Shown here: piece by piece, positions 11,101 to 22,662 of the stretch | How the letters are laid out: each line of letters starts with the position of its first letter | Numbering within the stretch: position 1 is the first letter of the stretch | Assembly: GCA_010279815.1 (NCBI GenBank) | Contig: QEOQ01000508.1 | Coordinates: 3,307,217-3,371,216 of the forward strand | Length of the DNA: 64,000 bases | Direction of reading: 5' to 3' | Origin: Brachionus plicatilis | Taxonomy: Eukaryota > Rotifera > Eurotatoria > Ploima > Brachionidae | Notes under the pieces: model-generated | Databases searched by the model: none | The model's input: only the letters and a program-made list of their open reading frames with translations | Told to the model about the DNA's origin: nothing | Made by a program: the position numbers and the translations under genes

Positions 11101-13060
11101 TATCTAATAAAATAAAATGAATTTTCGATCCATTAAATTGATGCTTTATTTTGTCTCTAAGGTCATAAAAAATTCTCATAGGTAACAAACTGAATTGAAC
11201 TATGTTACAAATTTTTTTCGAGAATTTTTTTTACCTTAAAATTTAATTTTTCAAAAAAGGAAATATTTTTGTTCAGCTTTCCTATTTTTCAGATTATTTT
11301 TTTTAAATCCCATTTAAATCATCAAATCAATAAAAAGTTTTTAAGAAGGCTTAAGTTTTGTTTTAATTTAAAATTTATTTTAAATTATTTTGTTTATTTT
11401 AACTGTCTTAATAACTCAGATTTTTGCTAAAATCTTTGATTGAATCAATAATTTTATTAGAAAGAATAATCAACCATCAACCCAGAATTTAAATACTTAA
11501 TTCTTTATGTGTATTTTTGTTAAACTATCATTCCTATATATTAAATTATTTAATTAAAAAAGTTTATCATTTTAATTTAATTCTTTTATTTTAAAAATTT
11601 GAAATTGCTATCAGTTAAGAATACCATTTGTAATAATCACCTCGCATTTTTCTAATTTTATTGTATTTTACCAGTTTTATTTTATTTTATTTTACCAGAA
11701 TTAAAATAAAATTAAAATAATTTTTTTCTTAAATAATTTTAATTTCTCGTAATAAATTTTGAAAAATGTATGTGTTATATTACAATCAACAAAATTCAAA
11801 TTGAGATGAAAAATTTTGTTTAAATCAGGGATTAAAATTCACGTCTTAAGTCAAATCCAAGTCCGGACTTTAGATTTATTTTTAAAGGCCGGAATCGGAC
11901 TTAAATTTTAATGACTATGACTTTTATTTGTGGCTTTTAAGCGACTCTGAGTTAAATATTTATAATTTTATCTAAATATAAATTAGACAAATTCATTTAG
12001 TAATCCTTACAAATAGGACTGTTGAAGCCAAGTCTAGATGAATTTAAATTTAAATTCAAATATTTTTTTTGTTTAAAAAAGAAATCATCTGTAACATTAG
12101 CTAAATATTATGATGTAATACGAAATGACCGGTGGCTGCCGATTAACCAGACATGATTTTATTGCTAAAATAAACAGATAAATAAAAAATAATAAATGAG
12201 TATCAATTTTTGAATTAAAATTTATCAAAAATATTGCTTTATTTTCAAATAATTTATTTCACTATTGTTTCAAAAAAAAGTATCATTAATTAAAAAAAAT
12301 TTTTTTTAACTAATTGATTCTAGAACCCAATATCTTTAATAATTTCAAGGAAAACTCATCTATCAAAGTATCTACCGTTTTTAGACACCAATCACTATTT
12401 CTAAGTTGTACAGAAGCATAATTAAAAAAAAAACAAAATTTGATGGCCTATGTTTAACTGTTATTTAATTTAAATTTTTTAAAAAGATTATACAATATTT
12501 GATATTTTACTTTTGTCTGGCTAAAATAAAAGAAAATATCGTTCGACTTTAGACATTTTTTCATTGAAATGAATTCAACAATTTATAAAGTTTTGAACTA
12601 AACTTGGTCTTAAAAAAAACATAATTTTTTAGTAAAAAATTTTAGAATGAATGCTTTAAATGAAACAAAATATCCGACAAAAAAAAACTTTTGATACTTG
12701 ATCTTTTAATTGAGAGAAAACATAAAGAAAAAATTTATTTTCATGTGTTTTAATTCTTTTAATCAAAAGTAATAGAAAGTTGTGTCTCTGAGGAGCAATA
12801 TTCTGAAATCAGATAAAAGTATTTTCTCATTTAATTAAACTTGAAAATGAAAAAATAATTACCTAACACATAACATATTTGATAAGTATATATTTTGGTT
12901 AGACTAGCGGTATTTTCTAAATCTGCTTTGAATATTTTGATGGTTAAGGCGCCCTAAAAGCGATAATGGCAGCGTCAACAAATATTTTGGTTTGAAACAA
13001 AAATAAAGTAAATCATCAACAAATATTACAAAAAAAAGTAAAACAGCAGAATTATCAAAT
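8194..13060. other. AT-rich gene-poor stretch
   Basis: About 4.9 kb with no supported coding exon on either strand. Apart from the repeat copy at 11826-11949 I see only AT-rich sequence with homopolymers and short inverted repeats. Confidence 0.55.
11826..11949. repeat. Short foldback-family copy
   Basis: The stretch runs from GGGATTAAAATTCACGTCTTAAGTC to GGCTTTTAAGCGACTCTG, with a CCGGACTT/AAGTCCG-type inverted core. It resembles a degraded, internally deleted relative of the foldback family at 1.7 and 6.5 kb. Confidence 0.45.
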
Positions 13061-13166
13061 AATCAAGTTCCCTGTCAAATTAAAAACAAAAAAAAAATGA
13101 AAAATTTTCGAAATCAATTTTCGAAAAATAAACGTCAAAGATGGCCAAAAATTTCGAAAATCTTTC

Positions 13167-13276
13167 GCAAATATCTTTCGAATATTTTTCGTAAATATCT
13201 TTCGAATATTTTTCGCAAATATCTTTCGAATATTTTTCGCAAATATCTTTCGAATATTTTTCGCAAACATTTTTCG
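13167..13276. repeat. 24-bp tandem array (CAAATATCTTTCGAATATTT)
   Basis: About four and a half copies of a 24-bp unit occur, flanked by looser TTTCG/CGAAA-rich sequence. The unit contains TTCGAA and ATATTT, so each copy can form small hairpins. Because 24 is a multiple of three it yields repetitive reading frames on both strands; none looks like a real protein. Confidence 0.8.
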
Positions 13277-13606
13277 TAAAGGAACTGAAAAATTTCATAA
13301 TATACTTTTTTTTTATTCAAAATAATAATTTTAAACTGATTAATATTAAAAAAATTATTGAAATTAAAATTAAAAATTGAAAATTTTGTTTAAACGCAAT
13401 TTTGTAATATTCATATAAAATATAAAGTTATTTATTTATGTAAAACTCTAACATTGTCGACGAATACCACGTAGTAGTTTGTACATTGATTCATTGAATC
13501 CTATGTCCTTAGTTAAGCAGAAAATCTTAAAAAATATCAATAAAAAATGAGTGACAAATTTTCAAAATTCTTACAGTTTGCAGCCCTGAGAGCTGGATTG
13601 TTCTAG

Positions 13607-13736
13607 ACCATTTTTGACACTGGGCTTTTTATTTGCAATCTATTACATTTTATGAATCATTTGATTCTTGTTTTGGATAAATCCAAGAGCTGGCCTCAAA
13701 ATGAGCAATTGTTGCGATTTCCTTGGAATCAAATCG
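13607..13736 (+). CDS. Possible isolated coding exon
   Basis: Between an acceptor-like GGATTGTTCTAG and a donor-like ATCG/GTAGAA there is an open stretch of 43 codons with ordinary amino-acid composition (TIFDTGLFICNLL, then DKSKSWPQNEQLLRFPWNQI). I do not recognise it and found no partner exon in phase. It may be part of a host gene or a repeat. Confidence 0.25.
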
Positions 13737-14769
13737 GTAGAATTTAAACAAAAATAATTTCGCAGGAAATGTTTAGCCTTATTATCTTTTAAAAAGATTA
13801 ATTCCTTCTGTAGAAAACAATTTTAATTTTAAAAGAATTTAAAAGTTTGGAAAGTATTATGTTCATAAATTTATAATTTAGGAAAAACTTTCAATTAAGA
13901 AAGAATTTTTATTAATTATTAAATGCCTGATATGCATTAATACTGGGTTATTGAAAAAAAATTGATTTACTAAAGGCGTTTTAGTTATGCATATACAATA
14001 TTTAAATATTGCGGGTATTTCAAATTTATCTAAATTAAAAGTTTCTGATTGGATATTTTTAGTGCAAACTTTTCATTTTCAAAATAATATAGCTTGTTTA
14101 TAAGTTTGTCTTATAAATTATTGATTAATTATAGATAAATATGAATGAATTGATAATAACACAATTTTAGTTAATCTTATCAAAAAAAAATTTAATTTTT
14201 AAATTTAAATTAAATCTATAAAATTTAATTTTTTGATTAATTCTAAGAATTAAACAGGCCATAAAGAAGATAATTTGGAAATTAGTGGTTGCTAAATTCA
14301 CATTGCTAGAACTTGCTTAATTGATAAAAATTTTTATCATAATTTATAATTAAGAGGAAAAACGTTCCCATATTTCATTTTTTCAAATTAACCGCCTCAC
14401 ACATGCGTGATTTGAAATTAAAGGAGTAATACATACTCCTTTTTTTAATTCGTGGGATAATCACTTTGATATAATACATTCTATTCTCAATTAATAAAAT
14501 AAAAATGTATTAAAGAGAGCTAGAGTTGATCATCCTAAGAAAAATTAGCAAGTTAAACTCAAAAAAAATATGTAATTTCTTTATTATTTAAAATTATTTT
14601 TTTTTAATTTTAAAAAAATCTAAATTAATTCAGCATAAATTAAGTCAAAATTTTACTTTTTTTAATACTATCAGATACAAAAGTAATGATTATTTCAAAA
14701 TTTATTCATAAGACATTCAATTTATTGACAATTTTACAATTGTTTGACATCTTGAAAATTGTTTTGGAA

Positions 14770-15010
14770 ATTTTTTTATTTTGATTAGGAATCTATACGA
14801 AAAATTTCGAAATTATTTCGTAATTTTTTCGAAAACTTTTTGTGTGTCAAAAAATAAAAGTATTCTGAAATTGTTTTTCGAAGTTTTTTCATAGAATTTA
14901 TGTAGTGTTTTTTTTACATTTTTTTTTTTCGAAAAAAATTCGAAAAATTTTCGAAATTTTTCTATTTTTCGAAATTTTTTCGGTAGATTTTCGAAAAGCA
15001 ATTTGACTGG
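14770..15010. repeat. TTTCGAAA-rich inverted-repeat block
   Basis: The block is dense in TTTTCGAAA and AAATTTCG words on both strands and largely self-complementary. Its right edge TTTGACTGGGTT resembles the TGACTGGG terminus of the large element ending at 48559. It may be a small foldback derivative, but a matching left end is not clear. Confidence 0.4.
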
Positions 15011-15199
15011 GTTGCATTGAAACAAAATAACTTTGCCATGACACTGGCAGCATTGGCAACAATTTTTTTAGTAAAACTAAAAACTGCTTTAAAAATCTTA
15101 TCAGTTGAAAATTTTAATATTCCGAAACAAAATATATCTTAATATAACATATTAATTCAAATTATTCAAGGGCTTACCATACTTTGCCTTGATATTTCA

Positions 15200-15840
15200 C
15201 TACTACTGATAAGATCGTCTCGTCTTGTTCGCACTATGCGAAACCGAGTTTTACCACATTAGAATGCCTGCCGATTTAAAGAAATACCAAAAAATTTAAA
15301 TTTATCTTATCTAAGAAAATAAAACTCTTGATAAAAATAATTTTATTATTCAAATTTGAAAAAAAAAAATTAAAAAGACTTTAATGTAGCAAGAGAATAG
15401 ACTTGCACGAGCTATTAAAAATTCATAATTTACACAATTTGAAGGCCTTGTTTTCAATTAAGTGTCCTCAGAATGTTCACGAGTGGCAAAGCTAGCTAGA
15501 TAAGATAAACAAGATTCTGTTTTATTTTCTCTCGGCTCAGCCAAGCGTGGTCTAAAGCGAGCCAGCAATTAACAAACTGTTTGAATCGATTCACTTACTG
15601 AATCCGATTTGTATTTAACCCATTTTTCATGAGCCATTAAACCAATAGTTTCAAGTCATTTGATCGCTTTAATTGGAACTCAAATGGTGTCTCTGGTTGG
15701 CAAGTGGGCAAACAAAAGTCAGGTACACTTCGTCTAAGCGAGCTTCTAATTAACAAAACCTTGAAAGCTACTCTAACTATTTGCTTTATTTCATTTTGGA
15801 TATAAATCAAATAAGATGAAATTTTCTCTCTACTAGAAAA
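15200..15840. other. GC-richer non-coding stretch upstream of maf
   Basis: Base composition rises here compared with the surroundings and the sequence lacks long A/T runs. It includes AGATAAGATAA (GATA-type) words. No convincing open frame is present. Its position 3 kb upstream of the Maf-like coding start makes a regulatory or 5' UTR role possible; that is inference. Confidence 0.3.
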
Positions 15841-15983
15841 CTTCCAGATACTCAATTAAAAATTTCTTTTAATTAAACAAAAATCTTTTATTTGTTTGAA
15901 TTTAACCGCTTTCAAATTTTTATTTAAGATAAAGACATGCTTGTTTTATCTCTAGTAAATTTCAATCATTTCTAAATTTTGAA

Positions 15984-16860
15984 TTTTCTAATTTGGTTCC
16001 ACTGCTACTGCCACAATTTCAGAGTAAAAAAATAACCAAAAAAGTATTTAAGGACAGTGAATACTTTTTTTCCTAAAGTTAAAAGAAAATTGATTATTTT
16101 ATTATTAAAAGTTAAGTGATGATTAAGATTGGCTTTTTTATTTTATCACCCAGAGTAAATTTGTTTTCAGGAATTTCTTAATTTTGAATTTTTCCGATTT
16201 GGTTCCACTGCTACTGCCACAATTTGAGAGTAAAAAAATACCAAACAAAACAATTATTAAATAGGCAGTGAATACTATTTTTTGAAGTTAAAAAAAAAGT
16301 TATCTAATTGTTAATAGTTAAGTGATGTTTTAAATTTATTTATTTATTGCAGGGCACGTCCTAATGGTTCAAGACCTTCGTTTGAAAGGAAAGTTTTAAA
16401 TCCAAAATAGATACTCGAATTAAATTGTAGTTTAAAAAAAATAAATTAAAATTTTAATTTGATAATTTTTAAATAGTTTTTTTAAATTTAGTTCTGAGAA
16501 TAAATTTTACTTTCAAAAGCTACTAAATTTTGAATTTTTCTTGGTTCCAATGCTGCTACAATTTTATGGAAAAAACAGAGCGAAAAAAATTAATTTTTTT
16601 TTAAAGTAAAAAGATAGCTTATTATTTAAATTGTTTTTTTTTTAATTTATCACTAAGTGTAAATGTTATTAATTAATTTCTAAATTTTCCAATTTGGTTC
16701 CACTTCTACCGCCACAATTTAAAAGTAAAAAAATACCAAAAAAGTATTTAAGGACAGTGAAAAATTTTTTTTCTAAAGTTAAAAGATAGTTTATTATTTT
16801 ATTGTTAATAGTTAAGTGATGATTTAAATTGGCTTTTTAAATTTAGCACTCAGAGCTCGA
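15984..16860. repeat. Four-copy degenerate repeat (TTTGGTTCCACTGC)
   Basis: A unit of roughly 170-220 bp recurs near 15985, 16190, 16535 and 16690. Each contains TTTGGTTCCACTGCTACTGC or a variant, CACAATTT, an AT-rich run, AGTGAAT and GTTAAGTGATG. The third copy is the most diverged. The copies are in direct orientation, as expected for an old tandem duplication. Confidence 0.7.
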
Positions 16861-17924
16861 TAAATGGTTCTCATTTGTGAGAGTGTGTCGAAAAATGAAA
16901 TTGGCAAATAATCAGGTTTAGATGAGAAAGCATTGGCAGCAAAATGCATGCATATGCACTTTTTTTCTTCTTAATTAAATCCATTCCAAAATCAATCAAT
17001 AAAACAAGGTGGTTTGTCACTTTGTTATTCAAGAACTCGGATCCTCGAGCCCTCGTCTTATTGATAGATAAAATTTAATTCATATCAATCATCGAAAATT
17101 TGAAGCTATTTGTTTTCCAAATTTCAAAACTAAAGGTTTTAAGTTAATTAAAAAAATAGATTTTTATTTTTATCATTTATTTTTAATCTTAAATTTCTTA
17201 TTCCGTAGATAACACATCGATTAGGATCAGAGATCTTTTTATTTTGTTTTTTTTTTTTTGTTTGAGAGAAAGGTAATAAAGATAAACTTCAAAGGGGAGA
17301 TAGTATCTGAGAGTGAATGACATCATTTAGAAGAGCATAGCACGGGACTCGCAGATAAAGCGAATATGGCTTGAATTAGAAAATTGAATTTTTTTTCTCT
17401 AGATAAGCCCGTTTTTTTAATTAAATCCATAATCGATAAGTTTTCGATACAACTCAAAGGTATTCGATACGACACTCGTATGTCTTGGAATCCTTTCACT
17501 CTTTCATTTGTTTTTATCTAATTAGAAGAAGATTTTCAATCTCTAATCTAATTTTGGTTCCATAATAAAATCATGCGCTTCAACAGTAATTTTTTTAAAT
17601 GATGTTTGATCTTTTGTGGCTCGTTCAAGGTACTCACTTTATTTGATTAACTTATTACTTGGTTCTTTAGCTCTAATCTAATTTGCCAAATTCAATTATG
17701 TGATTTGTTCCGATCAAATATTTAGCTATTCTCAATTTCTTAGACTGGTACTCCTTGTATATTGATTCTGAATTGTCTCGGCAGTGAATTTTGGAAAATC
17801 TTTTTTTTTAGATCGTTTGGTACCCTAAACTATCAGTATTTTCAAAATAAATAAATTTAATTTCTTTTTTCTATTCAAATCTATGTTTAAAAATTAAAGT
17901 TTATTTTTTTATGTTCCAATTCAC

Positions 17925-18410
17925 ACTATTACCAGCTACCAAGACCATAATTTTTTACCAAAAAAAAATTTATTTTTCATTTAAATTTATCTTTAAATTA
18001 AAGACTTAATTTTTTCTTTAATATCTAAAGAATATTTTCTTTCCGCAATTAAAAATTTTCCAGGCTACCTGTGACCATAGACCCTAATTTTTGATGCAGA
18101 AATACAGAATTTTAAATTAACATTTTATTTAAAATTAAACAATTTTTTTTAATTAAAAATCTCGTTTTATTTTTTGAAAAGATAAAATTTTCTTTTTCAA
18201 AATTAAGTTAAATAAATTCCAAGCTTAATTATTATCAGCTTTAGTTGACGATTGACCTTAGTTTCTCTGTCAAAAAAGTATTTTGCTTCCAAATCTATTT
18301 TTTAAAAATAAAAGCTTCAGTTTTTAAAATTTTCTTTTCCTTTGTAAAAAAAATGTTCCTAGCTACACTTTTACCAGGGATCCTCGACCATAGATCGTAA
18401 TTTTTCGATT
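17925..18410. repeat. Degenerate tandem repeat with GACCATAG core
   Basis: Related cores (ACCAGCTACCAAGACCATAA, CTACCTGTGACCATAGACC, TTAGTTGACGATTGACC, CCTCGACCATAGATCG) lie near 17930, 18065, 18240 and 18375, each followed by AATTTTT and a similar AT-rich stretch. This looks like a second, unrelated old tandem array in the Maf upstream region. Confidence 0.5.
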
Positions 18411-18921
18411 AAAAATAAAGAATTTTTCATTCAAATTTTTCTTTTTAAACTTTTTAAAGATTTTAAAAAAATGTCCCAAACTCGTTCATGGACGAAGAGT
18501 TGTGGTAACCTCTGTTGAAAAATTTACATTTAAGAAAGTGTTATTTAAAAAGACTATTTATTTAATAAAATCGTAATTAAACAAATAAAATTTGCTTTCA
18601 AATGGTAGTACATGGTCAGTTCAATTGTTTCTAAAGGTCAAGCAAAAATTTAAAATTTAAATTTAAAATTAAGATTAAGAATTAAGCGGCTTTGGAGTAT
18701 TAAAAGCCTATATTATTACATAAGTTTAATTGTAACACAAATAAAGATCGTTTACAACATCTTATTTGAGGTTTTTTTATGTTCAAAATTCTAGTTCAAT
18801 AATCGGATTTAAATTTGAACAAAAAAAAAACTTAATTAAAAATTTGGGATTAATAATTTCAAATGGGTTGAGATCGCTCAAAATTGTTTAATTTTTCTTT
18901 TAGATAATTTCACTTTCCAAA

Positions 18922-21858
18922 ATGAAACTAGACTTGGTGAATTCAAGCGAGCTGCACCATGAGCACTTTAGTCCGGCCTATGCCAAGGCCTCTGGCACAT
19001 TTGACGTGGAATCGGACGTCTCAGCGCAAAATGAGGTAACATTTTCAGAATAGCTGGTTGGCTCGAATCAAAACCGCTTTTAACAAATAAAATTTTCTAT
19101 ACTGATAAACTTAACCAACAGATGATTTTATTCAAACCCAAGGCGTCACCTTTTTACATAATGTACGTCTCTATTTAATTTCTAATCACATTCAAAAAAA
19201 TTAAAATTTAATCTCTAAATTTTTCTCATTCTTTTATAATAATTTATTTTAAAAGATAACAAAACTTATCTAATTTTAAAAAAAATAATAATAATTTTTA
19301 AATAAACATTTAAAATAAATAATCAATCGTGGGCACATTTTTTTACCAAGTGTCTGGTACAAGTCTAAATTTCTAGCTATTTTTGGCATTTTTGCTTTTC
19401 ATCTTAAGTTACCAAGACCTGATATTGAAAGTAGATTGCTTATTTGGTGCCAATCTGCCGGCAGATTGGCTTCACTCACACTTTTTGTGCACAAACCAAA
19501 GCATTAGGTATTTTCGCTTAGAAGACAAACAATTTTCCTTAAAACATCTTGAATGCGTTCGCCAATTTTCCCTAGTGTTTCCTCGATAGGTTTAGGCCTC
19601 GACAACGCTTTAAATGTCAAGATCGAGAATCGAGAAAATAGCGGCTCGAAATATCACTCTTTGAATTTTTCTATTCACAAAAAGCTTAGTAGTCCTAATC
19701 ATACAATCATCACTAGTGACACCTGTCACTGCTCTCATTCAATACCGCAAGTCCGATTAGGATCAATCGTAAATATATATGGTAAATGGTAGAAAAATTT
19801 TTCATTTTTTTTCTTAATTTTTATTTTTGAAAAAAAATTTTAATTCTTCAAAAATCAAGTTTACACATTGATCCCGTTCTTTCACTAATGTCCTTGATCG
19901 AAAAAAATCTATCGCTTTTTTTTTTGCTCAATAATCCAGTTTGTCCATTGATTTTTCTAAATTTAAAAAAAAATAGTTTATTCATTGAAATGGTAGTAAA
20001 AAACATATTTTTCAAAAAATAGCTTATCAAGTGATTTTTGAGAAAAAATTAAAATTTTCACTTTTTTTTAAAAATTTTTTTTTAAAATAATTATTTTTTA
20101 TTTCTTTTTCAAAAATCGCGTTTACTGATTGATGTCTGTGAAAAAAATTTTTTTTTCAAAAAATAGTTTATCTATTGATTATTGAAAAAAAAAAACACTT
20201 TTCAATCTTTTTAATATTCCAAAAAATTAAAAAACATTCTTTATTAATAGGAAAACAGCATTTTTTTAGAAATAGCTTATCCAGTGATTTTTTTAAAAAA
20301 GTAAATTTTTCACTTTTCTTCTTTTAATTTTTTTAAATTTATTTTTTTTTAAAAATTAAGTTTACCCATTGATATCTAAGAAGAAAAAAAAATTTTTTCA
20401 AAAAAAACCAATTGATTCATTGATTCCTTTATTTGACAAAAAATCTTGGGAAAAAAGTTTTCTTCTTTTAAAATTTTAAAACAAAAGCCGGCCGATTTTA
20501 ATTGACAACATTTTATCTCTCATCAAGTGTTTATCTGCTCAGATGGCTCAAAAAACTAAAACTAGTCTAGAATAAAATTAATTTAACTTTAGATAAAAAT
20601 GAATGGTCAAATAGATTACCAGTCGAGTGACTATTCGACCAAATATTCGAACCAGAACAGCTTTTACAGCGGCTCGCACCAGCCCAACATAACAGTGCAC
20701 CATGGCCAGTATCCCCAACAGCAGTACAGCTTTAACCAGCAGTACACAAACTACTACCCATCTCAGTACGACTATTCCTTCAGTCAAATACAGAACCAGC
20801 AGATAAGCAGTGTGCAGACGGCCGGCTTGGCCCAGGCGCCGTCCATCACGCCACCGCCGTCCAACACCAACACCCCTACACCTCTCTATGCCAATTCATC
20901 TCACTACCAACAGCTTTTGGCGGACAAAAAGAACAAAAACATGAAGCCAAGCCGGTGTCTGACCAGTCTGCTGAGCAAAAAAGAAACTGATGACTTTCAC
21001 AAGAGCGACGAGGACGAGGACGACGAGGACGAGGACCTGAGCGACGAGGAAGATGAGGACGACAGCCGCTTTGACTCGCTGTACAAGCACAAAAAGCCCA
21101 GTGACATGGACACCGAGAATGACTACGAGATCAAGCACAATTGCTTGAGCGAGCAGGGCGCCTACATGAACAGTCTTTTCAACTCGCCGTCCTCTCTTTC
21201 CTCGCAGTCAGGCAAGGCCAGAAAGGCCAAGAAGCAAGAGAACATGGTGGTGACCAAAATGGAGCGCAGTGATGTGAACGAAACAAGCTTGGCCCAGTAT
21301 GGACAGGAGAACCAGCAACAACAGCACATAAACAACATGATAAACAGCTACAATCTGGCAGGGATCATGAACGACTACGATCTGGTGAACTTGCCGCTTA
21401 GGGAGCTGAACAAGCGGCTCAGGTTTTTGCCCAAACAAATGGCATATAACATGAAAAAGAGGCGGCGCACACTCAAGAACAGAAAGTATGCGCAAAATTG
21501 TAGGTCCAAGCGTTTGGAGCAAAAAAGTGAAATGGAAATTCAGAACAGTCAGCTCAAAGTGGAACTGCAGCGTTTGAACAAGCTGACTGAAAAGCTGCAG
21601 CAGGAAAATAGCTATCTGAGGTCGTGTCTGAATTCGAACAGTGGCAAGAGTTTGGACGACATGTTGGATAGTGGCAAGACCATGTCGTCCATGTGCCATA
21701 GTGATTCGAACAGTCTGCCGTCGTCCAGCACGCCGCTGACGCCCACTACACCGACAAATTGTAACCAGTTGAGCCAGTTGTTATCGTTGCCGCCAGCTCA
21801 CTACAATTCTCTACACTCTCATCAGACCAACTTTAACAATATTCATATAACCAAATAA
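18922..21858 (+). CDS. Maf-family bZIP transcription factor (large Maf type), two exons
   Basis: Exon 1 (18922-19035, ends AATGAG/GTAACA) joins in phase to exon 2 (20593-21858) and gives about 459 residues. Exon 2 encodes a Gln/Tyr/Ser-rich N-terminal region, an acidic run near residues 176-196, and at about 305-390 the Maf signature: extended homology region (LPLRELNKRLRFLPKQ), basic region (RRTLKNRKYAQNCRSKRLEQ) and a leucine zipper. The NRxYAxxCRxKR pattern is diagnostic of Maf bZIP proteins, which bind MARE sites as dimers in the nucleus. The long N-terminal region separates it from small Mafs. Exon 1 (MKLDLVNSSELHHEHF) has no recognised domain but shares the GC-richer codon use of exon 2. 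TTTTAG just upstream (18903) suggests a 5' UTR intron or trans-splice acceptor. The intron (19036-20592) and 3' UTR contain repeats that may be regulatory. Confidence 0.88.
19440..19790. promoter_or_regulatory. GC-richer island in the maf intron
   Basis: The island has normal base composition within AT-rich intron sequence. It holds a perfect 22-bp palindrome at 19449-19470 (centre CTGCCGGCAG) and AGTGACACCTGTCACT, which resembles inverted T-box/E-box half sites. Open frames across it lack splice support, so I prefer an intronic enhancer or a small alternative exon. This is inference from composition and symmetry. Confidence 0.35.
19855..20435. repeat. Decayed short repeat (GTTTACCCATTGAT-like) in the maf intron
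   Basis: Eight or so variants of AGTTTAyCCATTGATTT recur roughly every 50-80 bp, separated by A- and T-runs. Examples are near 19858, 19938, 19975, 20022, 20118, 20167, 20276, 20362 and 20410. It is an old degenerate tandem array directly upstream of exon 2. Confidence 0.55.
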
Positions 21859-21984
21859 TAGCATTTAGGCAAACAAAAAAAATTTTTTTTTTTTTTATTT
21901 TTTTAATTTTTTAAACAGTGCTTTAATTTGTCTGACATCCGTTTTCTTTTTCTTTTTCTTTTGATTTTTTTTTTGATTTTTTTT

Positions 21985-22580
21985 GCAATGACAGATCAAG
22001 AGGCTCAATGAAATGGTACATTTGACCGGGAATTAGTTTGGAATGTCCGAGTGTACATTTTAAGAACTATGATTTTGATAATTTATTCTATGTTATTATT
22101 ATTATTATTATTATTACTTAATTTGGATTTTTCTTTAATAAAATTTCATTCTAAAATTAAAACAAAAAATTATTTTTTAATTTTTTATTTTGTCTGAGCT
22201 CTTTTTTGCAATGACAGATCAAAAGGCTCAATGAAATGGTACATTTGACCGGGAATTAGTTTTGAATGTCCGACTGTACATTTTAAGAACTATGATTTGA
22301 TAATTTTTATTATTTTAATTACTTAATTTGGATTTTTAAATAAAATTAAAACAAAAATTTTTTCAAATTTTTTCAATTTTTTATTTTGAATAATCTTTTT
22401 TTTTGCAATGACAGATCAAAAGGCTCAATGCGATGATACATTTGACCGGGAATTAGTTCGGAATGTCCGAGTGTACATTTTAAGAACGATGATTTTGATA
22501 ATTTTTTCTTTATTATTTTTATTACTTAATTTAGATTTTTCTTTAATAAAATTTTATTCTAAAATTAAAACAAAAACAAG
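21985..22580 (+). repeat. Three-copy tandem module in the maf 3' UTR
   Basis: A core of about 100 bp starting GCAATGACAGATCAA begins at 21985, 22208 and 22405. The cores are nearly identical (TTTGACCGGGAATTAG, GAATGTCCGA, TGTACATTTTAAGAAC), while the A/T-rich spacers differ. Each copy is followed by an AATAAA hexamer (near 22136, 22333, 22546). The reading frame in the core is broken by a stop in copies 1 and 2, so it is not coding. It probably lies in the Maf 3' UTR and offers alternative polyadenylation sites. Confidence 0.75.
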
Positions 22581-22587
22581 GATGATT

Positions 22588-22659
22588 TTATTCTAAGCAT
22601 TCGGCCAAGCTGTTATTTTGTATAAGTGGGCTTTGTTTGGCCGGTGGTATTGGGCGTAC
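22588..22659 (-). CDS. Terminal exon of an unidentified minus-strand gene
   Basis: On the minus strand TTTTTCTTACAG is followed by 23 codons (VRPIPPAKQSPLIQNNSLAE and three more) and a stop overlapping AATAAA. Composition is clearly GC-richer than the flanks. The upstream exons are not identified. It could be an alternative 3' exon of the 25.8-27.9 kb gene, although then the reading would be in another frame. It converges on the maf 3' UTR. Confidence 0.4.
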   Translation of the reverse strand, partial: VRPIPPAKQSPLIQNNSLAECLE

Positions 22660-22662
22660 CTG

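Noticed and set aside
13055..13320. Four overlapping repetitive ORFs
   Set aside because: They are by-products of the 24-bp tandem repeat and appear on both strands.
19383..19792. Two plus-strand ORFs in the maf intron
   Set aside because: They lack splice support and overlap in different frames; composition and palindromes fit non-coding regulatory DNA better.
22408..22596. Small ORF starting MTDQKAQCDD
   Set aside because: The other two copies of the same 3' UTR repeat have a stop in this frame, so it is a chance opening.
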